Assembly (NCBI GenBank): GCA_964390795.1
Contig: CAYMLQ010000039.1
Location: 1 to 27,986, forward strand
DNA: 27,986 nucleotides
Origin: CAYMLQ01 sp964390795
Lineage (GTDB): Bacteria; Verrucomicrobiota; Kiritimatiellia; RFP12; UBA1067
Direction of reading: 5' to 3'
A program made the position numbers and the translations under genes. Below the pieces are notes generated by a model that was not told where the DNA came from, did no database searches, and was given only the letters and a program-made list of their open reading frames with translations. Positions 1 through 6,812 of this stretch are shown here, piece after piece. The first letter of the stretch is position 1; every line of letters begins with the position of its first letter.

Positions 1-56
1 AGGCCCACCACCTCCTGCACAACCACTACCACGCGAAGAAGATCTACGCGAAGTAA
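1..56 (+). CDS. 3' end of an unidentified protein
   Basis: The frame opening at position 3 runs to a TAA at 54-56 and reads as a basic, His-rich tail ending HYHAKKIYAK. A strong intrinsic terminator starts about 20 bp later, which supports this being a real gene end. Only 17 residues lie in the window, too few to name the family. Confidence 0.55.
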   Translation, partial: AHHLLHNHYHAKKIYAK

Positions 57-77
57 GCGGCTCGCTTAAGAAACATG

Positions 78-111
78 AAGAGGCCGGGCAATCCGCCCGG
101 CCTCTTTTTTT
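78..111 (+). terminator. Rho-independent terminator
   Basis: A perfect 10-bp GC-rich stem (GAGGCCGGGC at 80-89, GCCCGGCCTC at 95-104) encloses a 5-nt loop and is followed by a run of seven T (105-111). It ends the + strand gene that enters the window. It lies between convergent genes, so it may also slow transcripts of the minus-strand gene ending at 126, although the T-run on that side is poor. Confidence 0.92.
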
Positions 112-125
112 GAGTGCAGCCGTTT

Positions 126-1706
126 CTAGTCCTGCTTTTTCAGCGCGTAGAGATGTTTCTGAGTCGTGACGTAAAGCGTGCCGTTGGCCGCCACAGGGGT
201 CCCGCTGATCGGCCCGTCCAGCATGCTGGATGAGAGTACCCGTTTCTCCCGGCTTGCAGCCAGCACGATAAACTCTCCCCGCCTCGTACCCACATAGACC
301 TTCTCATCCGCCACCAGCGTAGAGGCCCACATCTCACCCTGAATGTCGTTCGTCCAGCACGCCTGACCCGTCGCGGCGTCGACACAATGTATCTTGCGTC
401 CGGAGTCCGCAACGAAAACCAGCCCGTTGTGAATTGCGGGTGTTGACAAGGCATGACGCGTCAGGGGATACGACCACTTTTCCGCAGTCGCAGTGACCTC
501 GCCCGTCATCGTCGCATCGATACACTTCAGCCACGACTGGCGCTTGCCCCACCAGATGTCGCCGCCGCCGGCAACGTACACGCGCTGGTCGAAGAATACC
601 GGCATCGCGTGGATCGTGCTCGGACTTTCCGTACGGTTTGCCGTAAAGCGGTGAACATTTTCTTTAGGCGCAGCCGGGTCGATATCAAACCACCACGCCT
701 TCTTCAATTTCTGAACCTCGGCGGTCACCTCGGTGACCGGCTCGAACGCATAAACAATTCCGTTTGGCCCGGCGTAAAAGATCAGCTTGCGTCCGTTGAC
801 CATGCCCAACGACGGCGACGACCAGGTGCAGTGGAACACGTTCGGCCCTATGTGCTCGTCGTCCCGCGCCACCAGACGCCCGGTCGCTTTGTCGATGACG
901 ATCAGGCAGGGAGCATCGGGTGAGGCGATGTGCCGGTGCGTATCATCCACCCCGTTCGACGTATTGACATAAAGGAACTGGCCGTCAATGAGGATCGAGC
1001 AGTGCGCGGCGTCATGCTGGCGCACACCGCACTCCTTGATCATGTCATACAGCCAGAGGATGTCCGCATCGGTCTCACCCGTCTCAAGCGCCGCCTGCCC
1101 CGCCGGAACCATGTGGCGTCCCTCTTCCTTGAAGGGCCCGTCGTTACCGTTGGCCAGGCCGCGGACATCTAGGCACAGCACCTCGCCCCGGCTGCTGACC
1201 ACGTAGGCGCGGTCACCCTCAACGGTCGCCGCAGAGCAGATGCCGCACCCCGTCCAGTCCCAATAGACGCTGGTTGTGATTTTAGGCACGACCAGTTGCC
1301 ACAGGAACCGGCCGGACTGCTCGTCGAAACACATCAGCACGCCGCGGTCTCCGGTATGCCGCGGGTCGCGGGGTTTGCCATTGTTGGTGCCGATGAAAAC
1401 CCTGCCGCCAGCAACAACGGGGGACGCATGCGTTTCGGTTCCGATGTCCGCCACCCACCTGACGTTCCTCCCGGTTGCGGGATCAAAGCTGTCCGGCAGA
1501 CCTTTCTCGCCGGAAATCATATTGCGAGAGCATCGCTCGCCCCATTGCGGCTGATCGCCAGCCTTCAACTCGGAGTGGTTAACGAACATCCATAGCAGGC
1601 AGACACCCAGAGCCCAAGGGTGCCCTGCCGCCATTTGCCAGCATTCGAAAAGCCCTGCAATCTGTTGAAAGAATCTCGCCTGCCGTTGGCTAGTATTTTC
1701 GCGCAT
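126..1706 (-). CDS. Secreted PQQ-like beta-propeller protein
   Basis: The protein is built almost wholly of PQQ/BamB-like propeller blades. Recurrent units such as SPVVAGGRVFIGT, GVLMCFDEQSGRFLW, CVDAATGQACW and GTPVAANGTLYVTT mark about seven to eight blades from residue 60 to the C-terminus. This resembles the large family of exported PQQ-like propellers of Planctomycetes and Verrucomicrobia, whose biochemical role is mostly unknown; cofactor binding cannot be claimed. The longest frame begins at 1706, but a cleaner signal peptide starts at Met25 (about 1634): a hydrophobic stretch of roughly 15 residues followed by a polar region before DQPQWGERCSRN. The true start could therefore be 72 bp downstream, giving about 502 residues. 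The candidate promoter is so close to the long start that the shorter form is favoured. The gene stands alone, convergent with the gene at the left edge. Confidence 0.88.
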   Translation of the reverse strand: MRENTSQRQARFFQQIAGLFECWQMAAGHPWALGVCLLWMFVNHSELKAGDQPQWGERCSRNMISGEKGLPDSFDPATGRNVRWVADIGTETHASPVVAGGRVFIGTNNGKPRDPRHTGDRGVLMCFDEQSGRFLWQLVVPKITTSVYWDWTGCGICSAATVEGDRAYVVSSRGEVLCLDVRGLANGNDGPFKEEGRHMVPAGQAALETGETDADILWLYDMIKECGVRQHDAAHCSILIDGQFLYVNTSNGVDDTHRHIASPDAPCLIVIDKATGRLVARDDEHIGPNVFHCTWSSPSLGMVNGRKLIFYAGPNGIVYAFEPVTEVTAEVQKLKKAWWFDIDPAAPKENVHRFTANRTESPSTIHAMPVFFDQRVYVAGGGDIWWGKRQSWLKCIDATMTGEVTATAEKWSYPLTRHALSTPAIHNGLVFVADSGRKIHCVDAATGQACWTNDIQGEMWASTLVADEKVYVGTRRGEFIVLAASREKRVLSSSMLDGPISGTPVAANGTLYVTTQKHLYALKKQD

Positions 1707-1712
1707 GAGCCG

Positions 1713-1741
1713 ATGATAGCAAATATTATACTGTTATTCAA
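1713..1741 (-). promoter_or_regulatory. Candidate sigma70-type promoter of the propeller gene
   Basis: Read on the minus strand, TTGAAT (1736-1741) and TATCAT (1713-1718) are 17 bp apart. A TATAAT also occurs at 1725-1730 in this AT-rich island. The -35 box lies inside a tandem 9-mer, ATTCAACTG twice at 1736-1753. Transcription would start near 1706, leaving no leader for the long ORF start and supporting translation from the internal Met at about 1634. Confidence 0.45.
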
Positions 1742-1855
1742 CTGATTCAACTGATTATGAGGACGCGCAAGATTGCGATTACGAATCAACGACCCAAACA
1801 GAACGGCCATGCGCCCGTGCTATTCAGTTTCAACAAATATGAAACGCGCAAAAGA

Positions 1856-1884
1856 TTGCCGTACCCAGTAGCGAGAAATATGAA
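1856..1884 (+). promoter_or_regulatory. Weak candidate promoter for the EamA exporter
   Basis: TTGCCG (1856-1861) and TATGAA (1879-1884) are separated by 17 bp, about 50 bp before the EamA start. The match is modest and the surrounding sequence is locally AT-rich, so this is only a plausible placement. I saw no riboswitch or terminator in 1707-1932. Confidence 0.25.
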
Positions 1885-1932
1885 CTGTAGCCGCGTCTCG
1901 CATTTCACCGCGCGATATGGTACAAAAAGCGC

Positions 1933-2775
1933 ATGCTTTATCTGCTGATAGCGTCGGCGATCTGGAGCCTTTCGTTCGGACTGATCGGCAACCTTCTCGG
2001 CGGGCTGCCACCCGCCTGGCTGGCGATGGTGCGGCTGGCCATTGCCGCGGTAGTTTTCCTGCCCTTCGCCCGCCGCGTGCCGCTCCGGATCGGCGCCGCG
2101 CTCTGCGCGATCGGCATGGTGCAGTTCGGCTTCATGTCGCTCGCCTACATGAGCAGCTTTCGCTATCTCAAATCGCACGAGGTCGCGCTCTTCACGGTCA
2201 TGACGCCCGTGTACGTTGCCGTGCTCAATGACCTTTTCAGCCGCACCTTCCACGGCGCCAACCTCCTCGCGGCTCTGCTCGCGGTCTGCGGCGCAGGCGT
2301 GATCCTTTGGAAAGGCGTCTCCTCGGACGCGCCGCTGATCGGCTTTCTCTTGGTCGAGGCGTCGAACCTTTGCTTCGCCTGGGGCCAGCTCGCCTACCGC
2401 GAACTGCTGGCCCGCTCCGCGCAACCGCTCGCCGACCACCACGTCTTCTTCTGGCTCTACCTCGGCGGACTAGCGGCGATGGTTCCGCTCGGTCTTCGCG
2501 ATGCGGCCGTGTCCGCTCCGCATCCGACGCCGGCTCAGCTCATGGCCCTGCTCTACCTCGGCACGCTGGTGTCGGGATTGAGCTACTTTCTTTGGAACAG
2601 TGGCGCGCGTCGGGTTCCTGCCGGCGTGCTGGCCGTGATGAACAACCTCAAAATCCCGCTCGGTGTCGCCGTTTCGCTGCTCGTGTTCGGCGAGCACACC
2701 AGCCTCCGCGGCCTGCTGGCCGGCGGCGTGCTGATCTGCGCCGCGCTCATCCCCGTCCTGCGCAGAAAAACCTGA
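1933..2775 (+). CDS. EamA/DMT-family transporter
   Basis: This 280-residue inner-membrane protein has about ten hydrophobic helices arranged as two EamA repeats (roughly residues 3-128 and 138-275). The start LIASAIWSLSFGLIGNLLGG, the glycine-rich helix ends and the second-repeat segment LYLGTLVSGLSYFLWNSGAR are typical of drug/metabolite (RhaT/EamA) exporters, and the length is normal for the family. Substrates range from amino acids to sugars and metabolites and cannot be told from sequence. The ATG at 1933 begins directly in helix 1; no clear Shine-Dalgarno precedes it. It is followed after 113 bp by the Yej-like importer genes in the same direction, but the repeat-filled gap makes shared function unproven. 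Confidence 0.9.
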   Translation: MLYLLIASAIWSLSFGLIGNLLGGLPPAWLAMVRLAIAAVVFLPFARRVPLRIGAALCAIGMVQFGFMSLAYMSSFRYLKSHEVALFTVMTPVYVAVLNDLFSRTFHGANLLAALLAVCGAGVILWKGVSSDAPLIGFLLVEASNLCFAWGQLAYRELLARSAQPLADHHVFFWLYLGGLAAMVPLGLRDAAVSAPHPTPAQLMALLYLGTLVSGLSYFLWNSGARRVPAGVLAVMNNLKIPLGVAVSLLVFGEHTSLRGLLAGGVLICAALIPVLRRKT

Positions 2776-2844
2776 AACTCCCGCATTGTCCGCCCCCCAC
2801 TTTTTTATTACACTAGGCCCATGAAACCACGCTGTTTTCTCCCT

Positions 2845-2872
2845 CAACTCCTAACTCCTAACTCCTAACTCC
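2845..2872. repeat. Heptamer tandem repeat (four TAACTCC-type units)
   Basis: Four consecutive 7-bp units (CAACTCC then TAACTCC three times) lie 16 bp before the yejB-like start codon. They take the place where a ribosome-binding site and promoter would be expected; no purine-rich Shine-Dalgarno is visible in the 40 bp before the ATG. Confidence 0.85.
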
Positions 2873-2888
2873 TCCTTTCTCCGCCCCC

Positions 2889-3929
2889 ATGGACCGACTC
2901 TCCTACCTCATCCGCCGCCTGCTGCTCGTGATCCCCACATTATTGGGTATCACGATCGTTTGTTTCTCGCTCACGCGCCTTCTGCCCGGTGGGCCGGTCG
3001 ATATCCAGCTCATGAAGATGCGCAACATCGGGGGTGCGGACAGCCGCGCGAATGCGGGCGTCGCCCAGGTCACCCAGGAGTACCGGGCGGAGTTGACAAA
3101 GCAGTTCGGCTTCGACCGCCCCGTCTCCGTGCAGTATTTCGACTGGCTGGTCAACAAGCGCATGGGCATGCGCATCGCCTCCTACGACTATCCTAACCGC
3201 ACCGCGTGGCAGCTCATCTCCTCGCGCATCCCCGTCTCGCTCTGGTTCGGCATCATCAGCTTCGTCCTGAGCTACCTGATCTGTATCCCGCTCGGTATCG
3301 CCAAAGCCCTGCGCCACCGCATGACCTTTGACGCCGTCTCCAGCCTGCTGGTCTTTATCGGCTATGCCATCCCCGCCTTCGCGCTCGGCATGGTGCTCAA
3401 GATGCTCTTCTGCGGCACGGTGGAGGGCCTCGGAGATGTCTTTCCGCTGGGCGGCTTCGAGTCTGACTTTTCCGGCCACGTCTCGCTGGGCGTGCGCCTG
3501 GCCGACCGCGCCTGGCACATGGCGCTGCCGGTCGCCTGCTATGTGGCGGGCAACTTCGCGGTGCTCACGCTCATCATGAAGAACTCCCTGCTCGACCAGA
3601 TCGCCAGCGACTACGTGCGCACCGTGCTCGCCAAGGGCGCCACCCGCCGCCGCGCCATCTGGGGCCACGCCTTCCGCAACGCGCTCATCCCCATCGCCAC
3701 CGGCTTCGGCTCGATCCTCGGCGTGTTCTTCGCCGGCTCCATCATCATCGAGAGCATCTTCGAGATTCCCGGCATGGGCCGCCTGAGCTGGGACGCGCTC
3801 ACGGGCCGCGATTACGCCGTCTTCATGGCGCTACTGGCCCTCACATCGGTGCTACAGCTCATCGGCAACCTCCTCTCCGACTTCTGCTATATGCTCATCG
3901 ACCCGCGCATCCATTTCGGTAAATCATGA
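2889..3929 (+). CDS. yejB: YejB-like peptide ABC importer permease
   Basis: This is a type I ABC importer inner-membrane permease of the oligopeptide family, forming half of the channel with the next gene. The N-terminal helix (YLIRRLLLVIPTLLGITIVC) with the LTRLLPGGP motif is classic OppB/DppB/YejB. Features closer to YejB are GYAIPAFALG, FPLGGF and the terminal DPRIHF. The ATPase-coupling EAA loop is visible around VRTVLAKGATRRRAIWGHAF (residues about 240-260). Length is 346 residues against about 364 in Escherichia coli YejB. Known Yej systems import peptides, including microcin C in E. coli. The stop overlaps the next gene's start by four bases (ATGA), so the two are translationally coupled. 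The substrate here is inferred only as peptide-like. Confidence 0.92.
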   Translation: MDRLSYLIRRLLLVIPTLLGITIVCFSLTRLLPGGPVDIQLMKMRNIGGADSRANAGVAQVTQEYRAELTKQFGFDRPVSVQYFDWLVNKRMGMRIASYDYPNRTAWQLISSRIPVSLWFGIISFVLSYLICIPLGIAKALRHRMTFDAVSSLLVFIGYAIPAFALGMVLKMLFCGTVEGLGDVFPLGGFESDFSGHVSLGVRLADRAWHMALPVACYVAGNFAVLTLIMKNSLLDQIASDYVRTVLAKGATRRRAIWGHAFRNALIPIATGFGSILGVFFAGSIIIESIFEIPGMGRLSWDALTGRDYAVFMALLALTSVLQLIGNLLSDFCYMLIDPRIHFGKS

Positions 3930-5536
3930 AATTCCGCCCCGCCATACGCCTTTCGCCGCTGACGCAGAAACGCGTGCAGAGTTTCCTGCGCATCCGTCGC
4001 GCGCGCGGGTCGCTTGTGCTCCTCACGGCGCTTTTCGCCGTCAGTCTGATCTCTGAGCTGCTCTGCAACAGCCGCCCGCTCGTCCTACGGACGAACGGTA
4101 AAACCTTTTTTCCCTTCGTCCAGAACCTGACCCAGCGCGACCTGCTCGGCCCCGCTGCGGACGCCACCCGCGTGAATTACCACGCTTTCACCGCCTTGCC
4201 CGCATTCACCGCCGACCCGCGCAACCGCGCGCTCTGGGCTCCCGTACCCTACAGCCCCGGCGACGTGGTCGATGCAGCCACCTTGAGCGCGTACCGCACG
4301 GTCAAGGTCTCGGTGGTTCCCGAAACGCACGCGGGCCGCCTCAACCTGCTGCCGGAGCAGACCGTCGTCCTGCCCGTAAGCTGCGAGCCCTTCTTCCCCG
4401 GAGCGGAGCGCATCGAAGGCCTGCAGTTGGATGCGCACTGGACGCTGCCGGCGGAGCTGAAGGCCGCGCTCGCCGACCGCTTCGCGGGCCGCGCCGCACA
4501 CGCGCAGAGCTTCACGCTCACACACGCGACCCAGGTCGGACTGAGCGCCCGCGTCGCCCTGCCTGAGACGCAGGCTCGCCCCGCGCCGCCAGCCTCCGTT
4601 CGCCTGCTGTTCCGCCAGACCGCGCCGCCCGAACTGCCGTTCCAACTCCGCTTCCGCCGTGCCGCCGACGGCAGCGTCTACCCCGTCACCCAGCGCGCCT
4701 GGCGCAACGTCCCAGCCGTTCAGCAGGCGGAGATCCTGAAGCTCGCGTCAGAAGGCTTCGCGGGCACAGCGCCTTCGGCCACCATCCCATGGAAGGGCAG
4801 ACGCGCCTCCGTCGCCTGCGCGCTCACCGAGATCGCCTGGCCCTACCCGCCTGTCAAAGGTCATTGGATGGGCATCGACTCCGCCGGCCGCGACGTCCTC
4901 TCGCGCGTGCTCTACGGCATGCGCATCGCCATGATCTTCGGCCTGCTGCTCGCCGCCTGGGCCATGGCGTTCGGCCTGGTGATCGGCGCCGTACAGGGCT
5001 ATTTCGGCGGCTGGGTGGACATCGCCGGCCAGCGCGTCACAGAGATCTGGAGCGCCCTGCCCTTCCTCTACGTCATGATCTTCGTCGGCTCGGCGCTGGG
5101 GCGCAGCTTCCTGCTGCTGCTGATCTGCTACAGCCTGTTCAACTGGATCGGCCTCTCGTACTACATGCGCGCCGAATTCCTGCGCCTGCGCAGCCGCACC
5201 TTCGTCGAGGCCGCGCGCTGCCAGGGGCTCTCCGCCGCGCGCATCATCTTCTTCCACATCCTGCCCAACGCGCTCACCCCGCTGATCACGCTCTTCCCCT
5301 TCAGCCTGCTCGGCGCGATCGGCTCGCTCGCGGCGCTGGACTTCCTCGGCTTCGGCCTGCCGCCGCTCACCCCGAGCTGGGGCGAGCTGCTCCAGCAGGC
5401 GCAGCTCTTCCGCTGGGCCTGGTGGCTCATTCTCTTCCCCTCCCTCGCGCTCTTCACCGTCATGCTCCTGACCGTCCTGATCGGCGAGGGCCTGCGCGAC
5501 GCGTTTGACCCGAGGCAACAGACCAAAATGGAATAA
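3926..5536 (+). CDS. yejE: YejE-like ABC importer permease with a large periplasmic insert
   Basis: This is the second channel subunit. Residues 1-75 match YejE (first helix about 28-48 with SLISELLCNSRPLVLRTNGK), and the match resumes near residue 306 (PPVKGHWMGIDSAGRDVLSR) and continues through four to five helices. The EAA loop is at 417-450 (EFLRLRSRTFVEAARCQGLS) and the end is LDFLGFGLPPLTPSWGELL...RDAFDP. The protein is 536 residues, whereas E. coli YejE is about 341. The extra length is one block at about residues 115-305, rich in Ala, Pro and Arg, which by topology lies in the periplasm between helices 1 and 2. I do not recognise a fold in it. A local substrate-capturing or partner-docking role is an inference. 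The start overlaps the yejB-like stop. Confidence 0.9.
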   Translation: MKFRPAIRLSPLTQKRVQSFLRIRRARGSLVLLTALFAVSLISELLCNSRPLVLRTNGKTFFPFVQNLTQRDLLGPAADATRVNYHAFTALPAFTADPRNRALWAPVPYSPGDVVDAATLSAYRTVKVSVVPETHAGRLNLLPEQTVVLPVSCEPFFPGAERIEGLQLDAHWTLPAELKAALADRFAGRAAHAQSFTLTHATQVGLSARVALPETQARPAPPASVRLLFRQTAPPELPFQLRFRRAADGSVYPVTQRAWRNVPAVQQAEILKLASEGFAGTAPSATIPWKGRRASVACALTEIAWPYPPVKGHWMGIDSAGRDVLSRVLYGMRIAMIFGLLLAAWAMAFGLVIGAVQGYFGGWVDIAGQRVTEIWSALPFLYVMIFVGSALGRSFLLLLICYSLFNWIGLSYYMRAEFLRLRSRTFVEAARCQGLSAARIIFFHILPNALTPLITLFPFSLLGAIGSLAALDFLGFGLPPLTPSWGELLQQAQLFRWAWWLILFPSLALFTVMLLTVLIGEGLRDAFDPRQQTKME

Positions 5537-5548
5537 AGCCAACCCATA

Positions 5549-5620
5549 ACGCTCAACGCTCAACTCGCAACGGAATTTCCCAAACTTGAACGTTGAGCGT
5601 TGAACGTTGAGTGTTGAGAG
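5549..5620. repeat. Inverted heptamer repeats forming a hairpin before the ATPase gene
   Basis: GCTCAAC-type heptamers (two and a half units, 5549-5571) are followed by opposite-strand heptamers GTTGAGC, GTTGAAC, GTTGAGT, GTTGAGA (about 5586-5620). AACGCTCAACG at 5549-5559 is the exact reverse complement of CGTTGAGCGTT at 5591-5601, giving an 11-bp perfect stem that extends with few mismatches. It fills the gap between the yejE-like stop (5536) and the ATPase ATG (5628). Confidence 0.85.
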
Positions 5621-5627
5621 TTTCTTC

Positions 5628-6584
5628 ATGCTTCTTGAAATCACAGACCTCCACATCCAATTTGAAGCCGACGGCCAAGTGACCCGCGCCGTGGACGGCG
5701 TCTCGCTCACGCTCGACCGCGGCCAGGTGCTCGGCCTCGTGGGCGAGTCCGGCTGCGGGAAGACCGTCACAGCCATGAGCATCCCGCGCCTGCTGCCCAT
5801 GCCGCCCGCGCGCATCACCCAGGGCCGCGTGCTGTTCGACGGGCGCAACCTGCTCGACATGCCCCTGCCCGAGCTGCGCAAGCTGCGCGGCGAGAAGATC
5901 GGCGTGGTGTTTCAGGACGCGATGACCTCGCTCTCGCCGCTGCACCGCATCGGGCAGCAGCTCGAAGAGGTGATCCGCCTCCACCGCAGCGTCTCGGCCG
6001 CCGCCGCCCGCGCGTCTGCTCTGGAGTGGCTGGGCCGCGTCGGCATCCCCGACCCCGCGCAGCGCGCCAAGGCCTACCCGCACGAGCTTTCCGGCGGCAT
6101 GCAGCAGCGCGTCATGATCGCCATGGGGCTGATCCTCGAGCCCGACCTGATCATCGCCGACGAGCCCACCACCGCCCTAGACGTGACCATCCAGGCCCAA
6201 GTGCTCAGCCTGATGCGCAAGCTCCACCGCAAGAACTCCGGGATGCTGCTCATCACGCACGACATGGCCGTGGTCTCGCAGATGGCCACCCGCATCGCCG
6301 TGATGTACGCGGGCCAGATCGTGGAGCAGGCGGAGGCCGCCGCCTTCTTCAGCCGCCCGCTCCACCCCTACTCCATCGCCCTGCTCGAAGCCATGCCCTC
6401 AGCCGCCACGCGCGGCCGGCGCCTCAAGGCCATCCCCGGCCAGGTGCCCTCAGCCGGCAACGTCCCTTCCGGCTGCCGCTTCCACGACCGCTGCCCCGTC
6501 GCCCGGCCCGGCTGCGCCGTGAAACCTCCCGCCCTCATCCCCTACGGCGACCGCCTCGCGCGTTGCCCCTACGCGCTGGCGTAA
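5628..6584 (+). CDS. Oligopeptide/dipeptide ABC transporter ATPase
   Basis: This 318-residue ATPase is of the OppD/DppD type. Walker A is GESGCGKT (39-46), Q-loop Q96, signature LSGGMQQ (154-160), Walker B DLIIADEP (173-180), H-loop H211. The C-terminal Oligo_HPY region (about 242-318) keeps four Cys (C283, C289, C296, C313); in related DppD proteins such cysteines are reported to hold an iron-sulfur cluster, and here this is by analogy only. A TTG at 5607 would add seven residues from the repeat, but ATG 5628 starts the conserved MLLEITDLHIQF. YejF itself is a double ATPase of about 530 residues; this is a single unit, so it would act as a homodimer or with a partner encoded elsewhere. Confidence 0.93.
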   Translation: MLLEITDLHIQFEADGQVTRAVDGVSLTLDRGQVLGLVGESGCGKTVTAMSIPRLLPMPPARITQGRVLFDGRNLLDMPLPELRKLRGEKIGVVFQDAMTSLSPLHRIGQQLEEVIRLHRSVSAAAARASALEWLGRVGIPDPAQRAKAYPHELSGGMQQRVMIAMGLILEPDLIIADEPTTALDVTIQAQVLSLMRKLHRKNSGMLLITHDMAVVSQMATRIAVMYAGQIVEQAEAAAFFSRPLHPYSIALLEAMPSAATRGRRLKAIPGQVPSAGNVPSGCRFHDRCPVARPGCAVKPPALIPYGDRLARCPYALA

Positions 6585-6607
6585 CTGGCGCGCGACACGC
6601 GGACCGG

Positions 6608-6635
6608 CGGCGGGTTCGGGGAACCGCGCCCTACC
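6608..6635. repeat. Dispersed hairpin element, copy 1
   Basis: GCGGCGGGTTCGGGGAACC continues to CGCGCCCTACC (6608-6635). It is nearly identical, in reverse complement, to 10756-10783, differing by one base inserted near its end. The core GGCGGGTTC...GAACC can fold. It lies just after the ATPase gene's stop codon. Confidence 0.7.
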
Positions 6636-6660
6636 AGACGTCGCGACGCGCTTTGGCGCT

Positions 6661-6713
6661 TACACTTAGTCCCACACTTACTCGGTTACACTTACTCGGT
6701 TACACTTACTCGG
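6661..6713. repeat. 14-bp tandem repeat (about three units)
   Basis: Units at 6673-6686, 6687-6700 and 6701-6713 read (T/C)ACACTTACTCGG(T/C), preceded by a degenerate partial unit at 6661-6672. The array is flanked by inverted words: CGCTTACAC (6657-6665) with GTGTAAGCG (6767-6775), and CTTAGTC (6665-6671) with GACTAAG (6734-6740). The rest of the 228-bp gap up to 6812 shows no gene. Confidence 0.85.
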
Positions 6714-6812
6714 CAAACACCTCTGGAGTATTCGACTAAGCAGTTGGACGAAGCGTATCCGACGACGTGTAAGCGACAAAGTGTTCTTCGCACCCTCGGG
6801 ACACGACGCGCA

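Noticed and set aside
1707..1932. Riboswitch or small gene before the EamA exporter
   Set aside because: No known riboswitch core or convincing stem set was seen. The 63-codon frame at 1757-1948 overlaps the EamA start and has no coding character or ribosome site.
4748..5881. Long antisense open frame (377 codons) across the YejE-like and ATPase genes
   Set aside because: Its translation is low-complexity Arg/Glu/Ala as expected opposite GC-rich coding DNA, and the sense strand has clear ABC transporter motifs.
6661..6713. Possible CRISPR-like array
   Set aside because: The units are 14 bp and directly adjacent with no unique spacers, and no cas gene is present.
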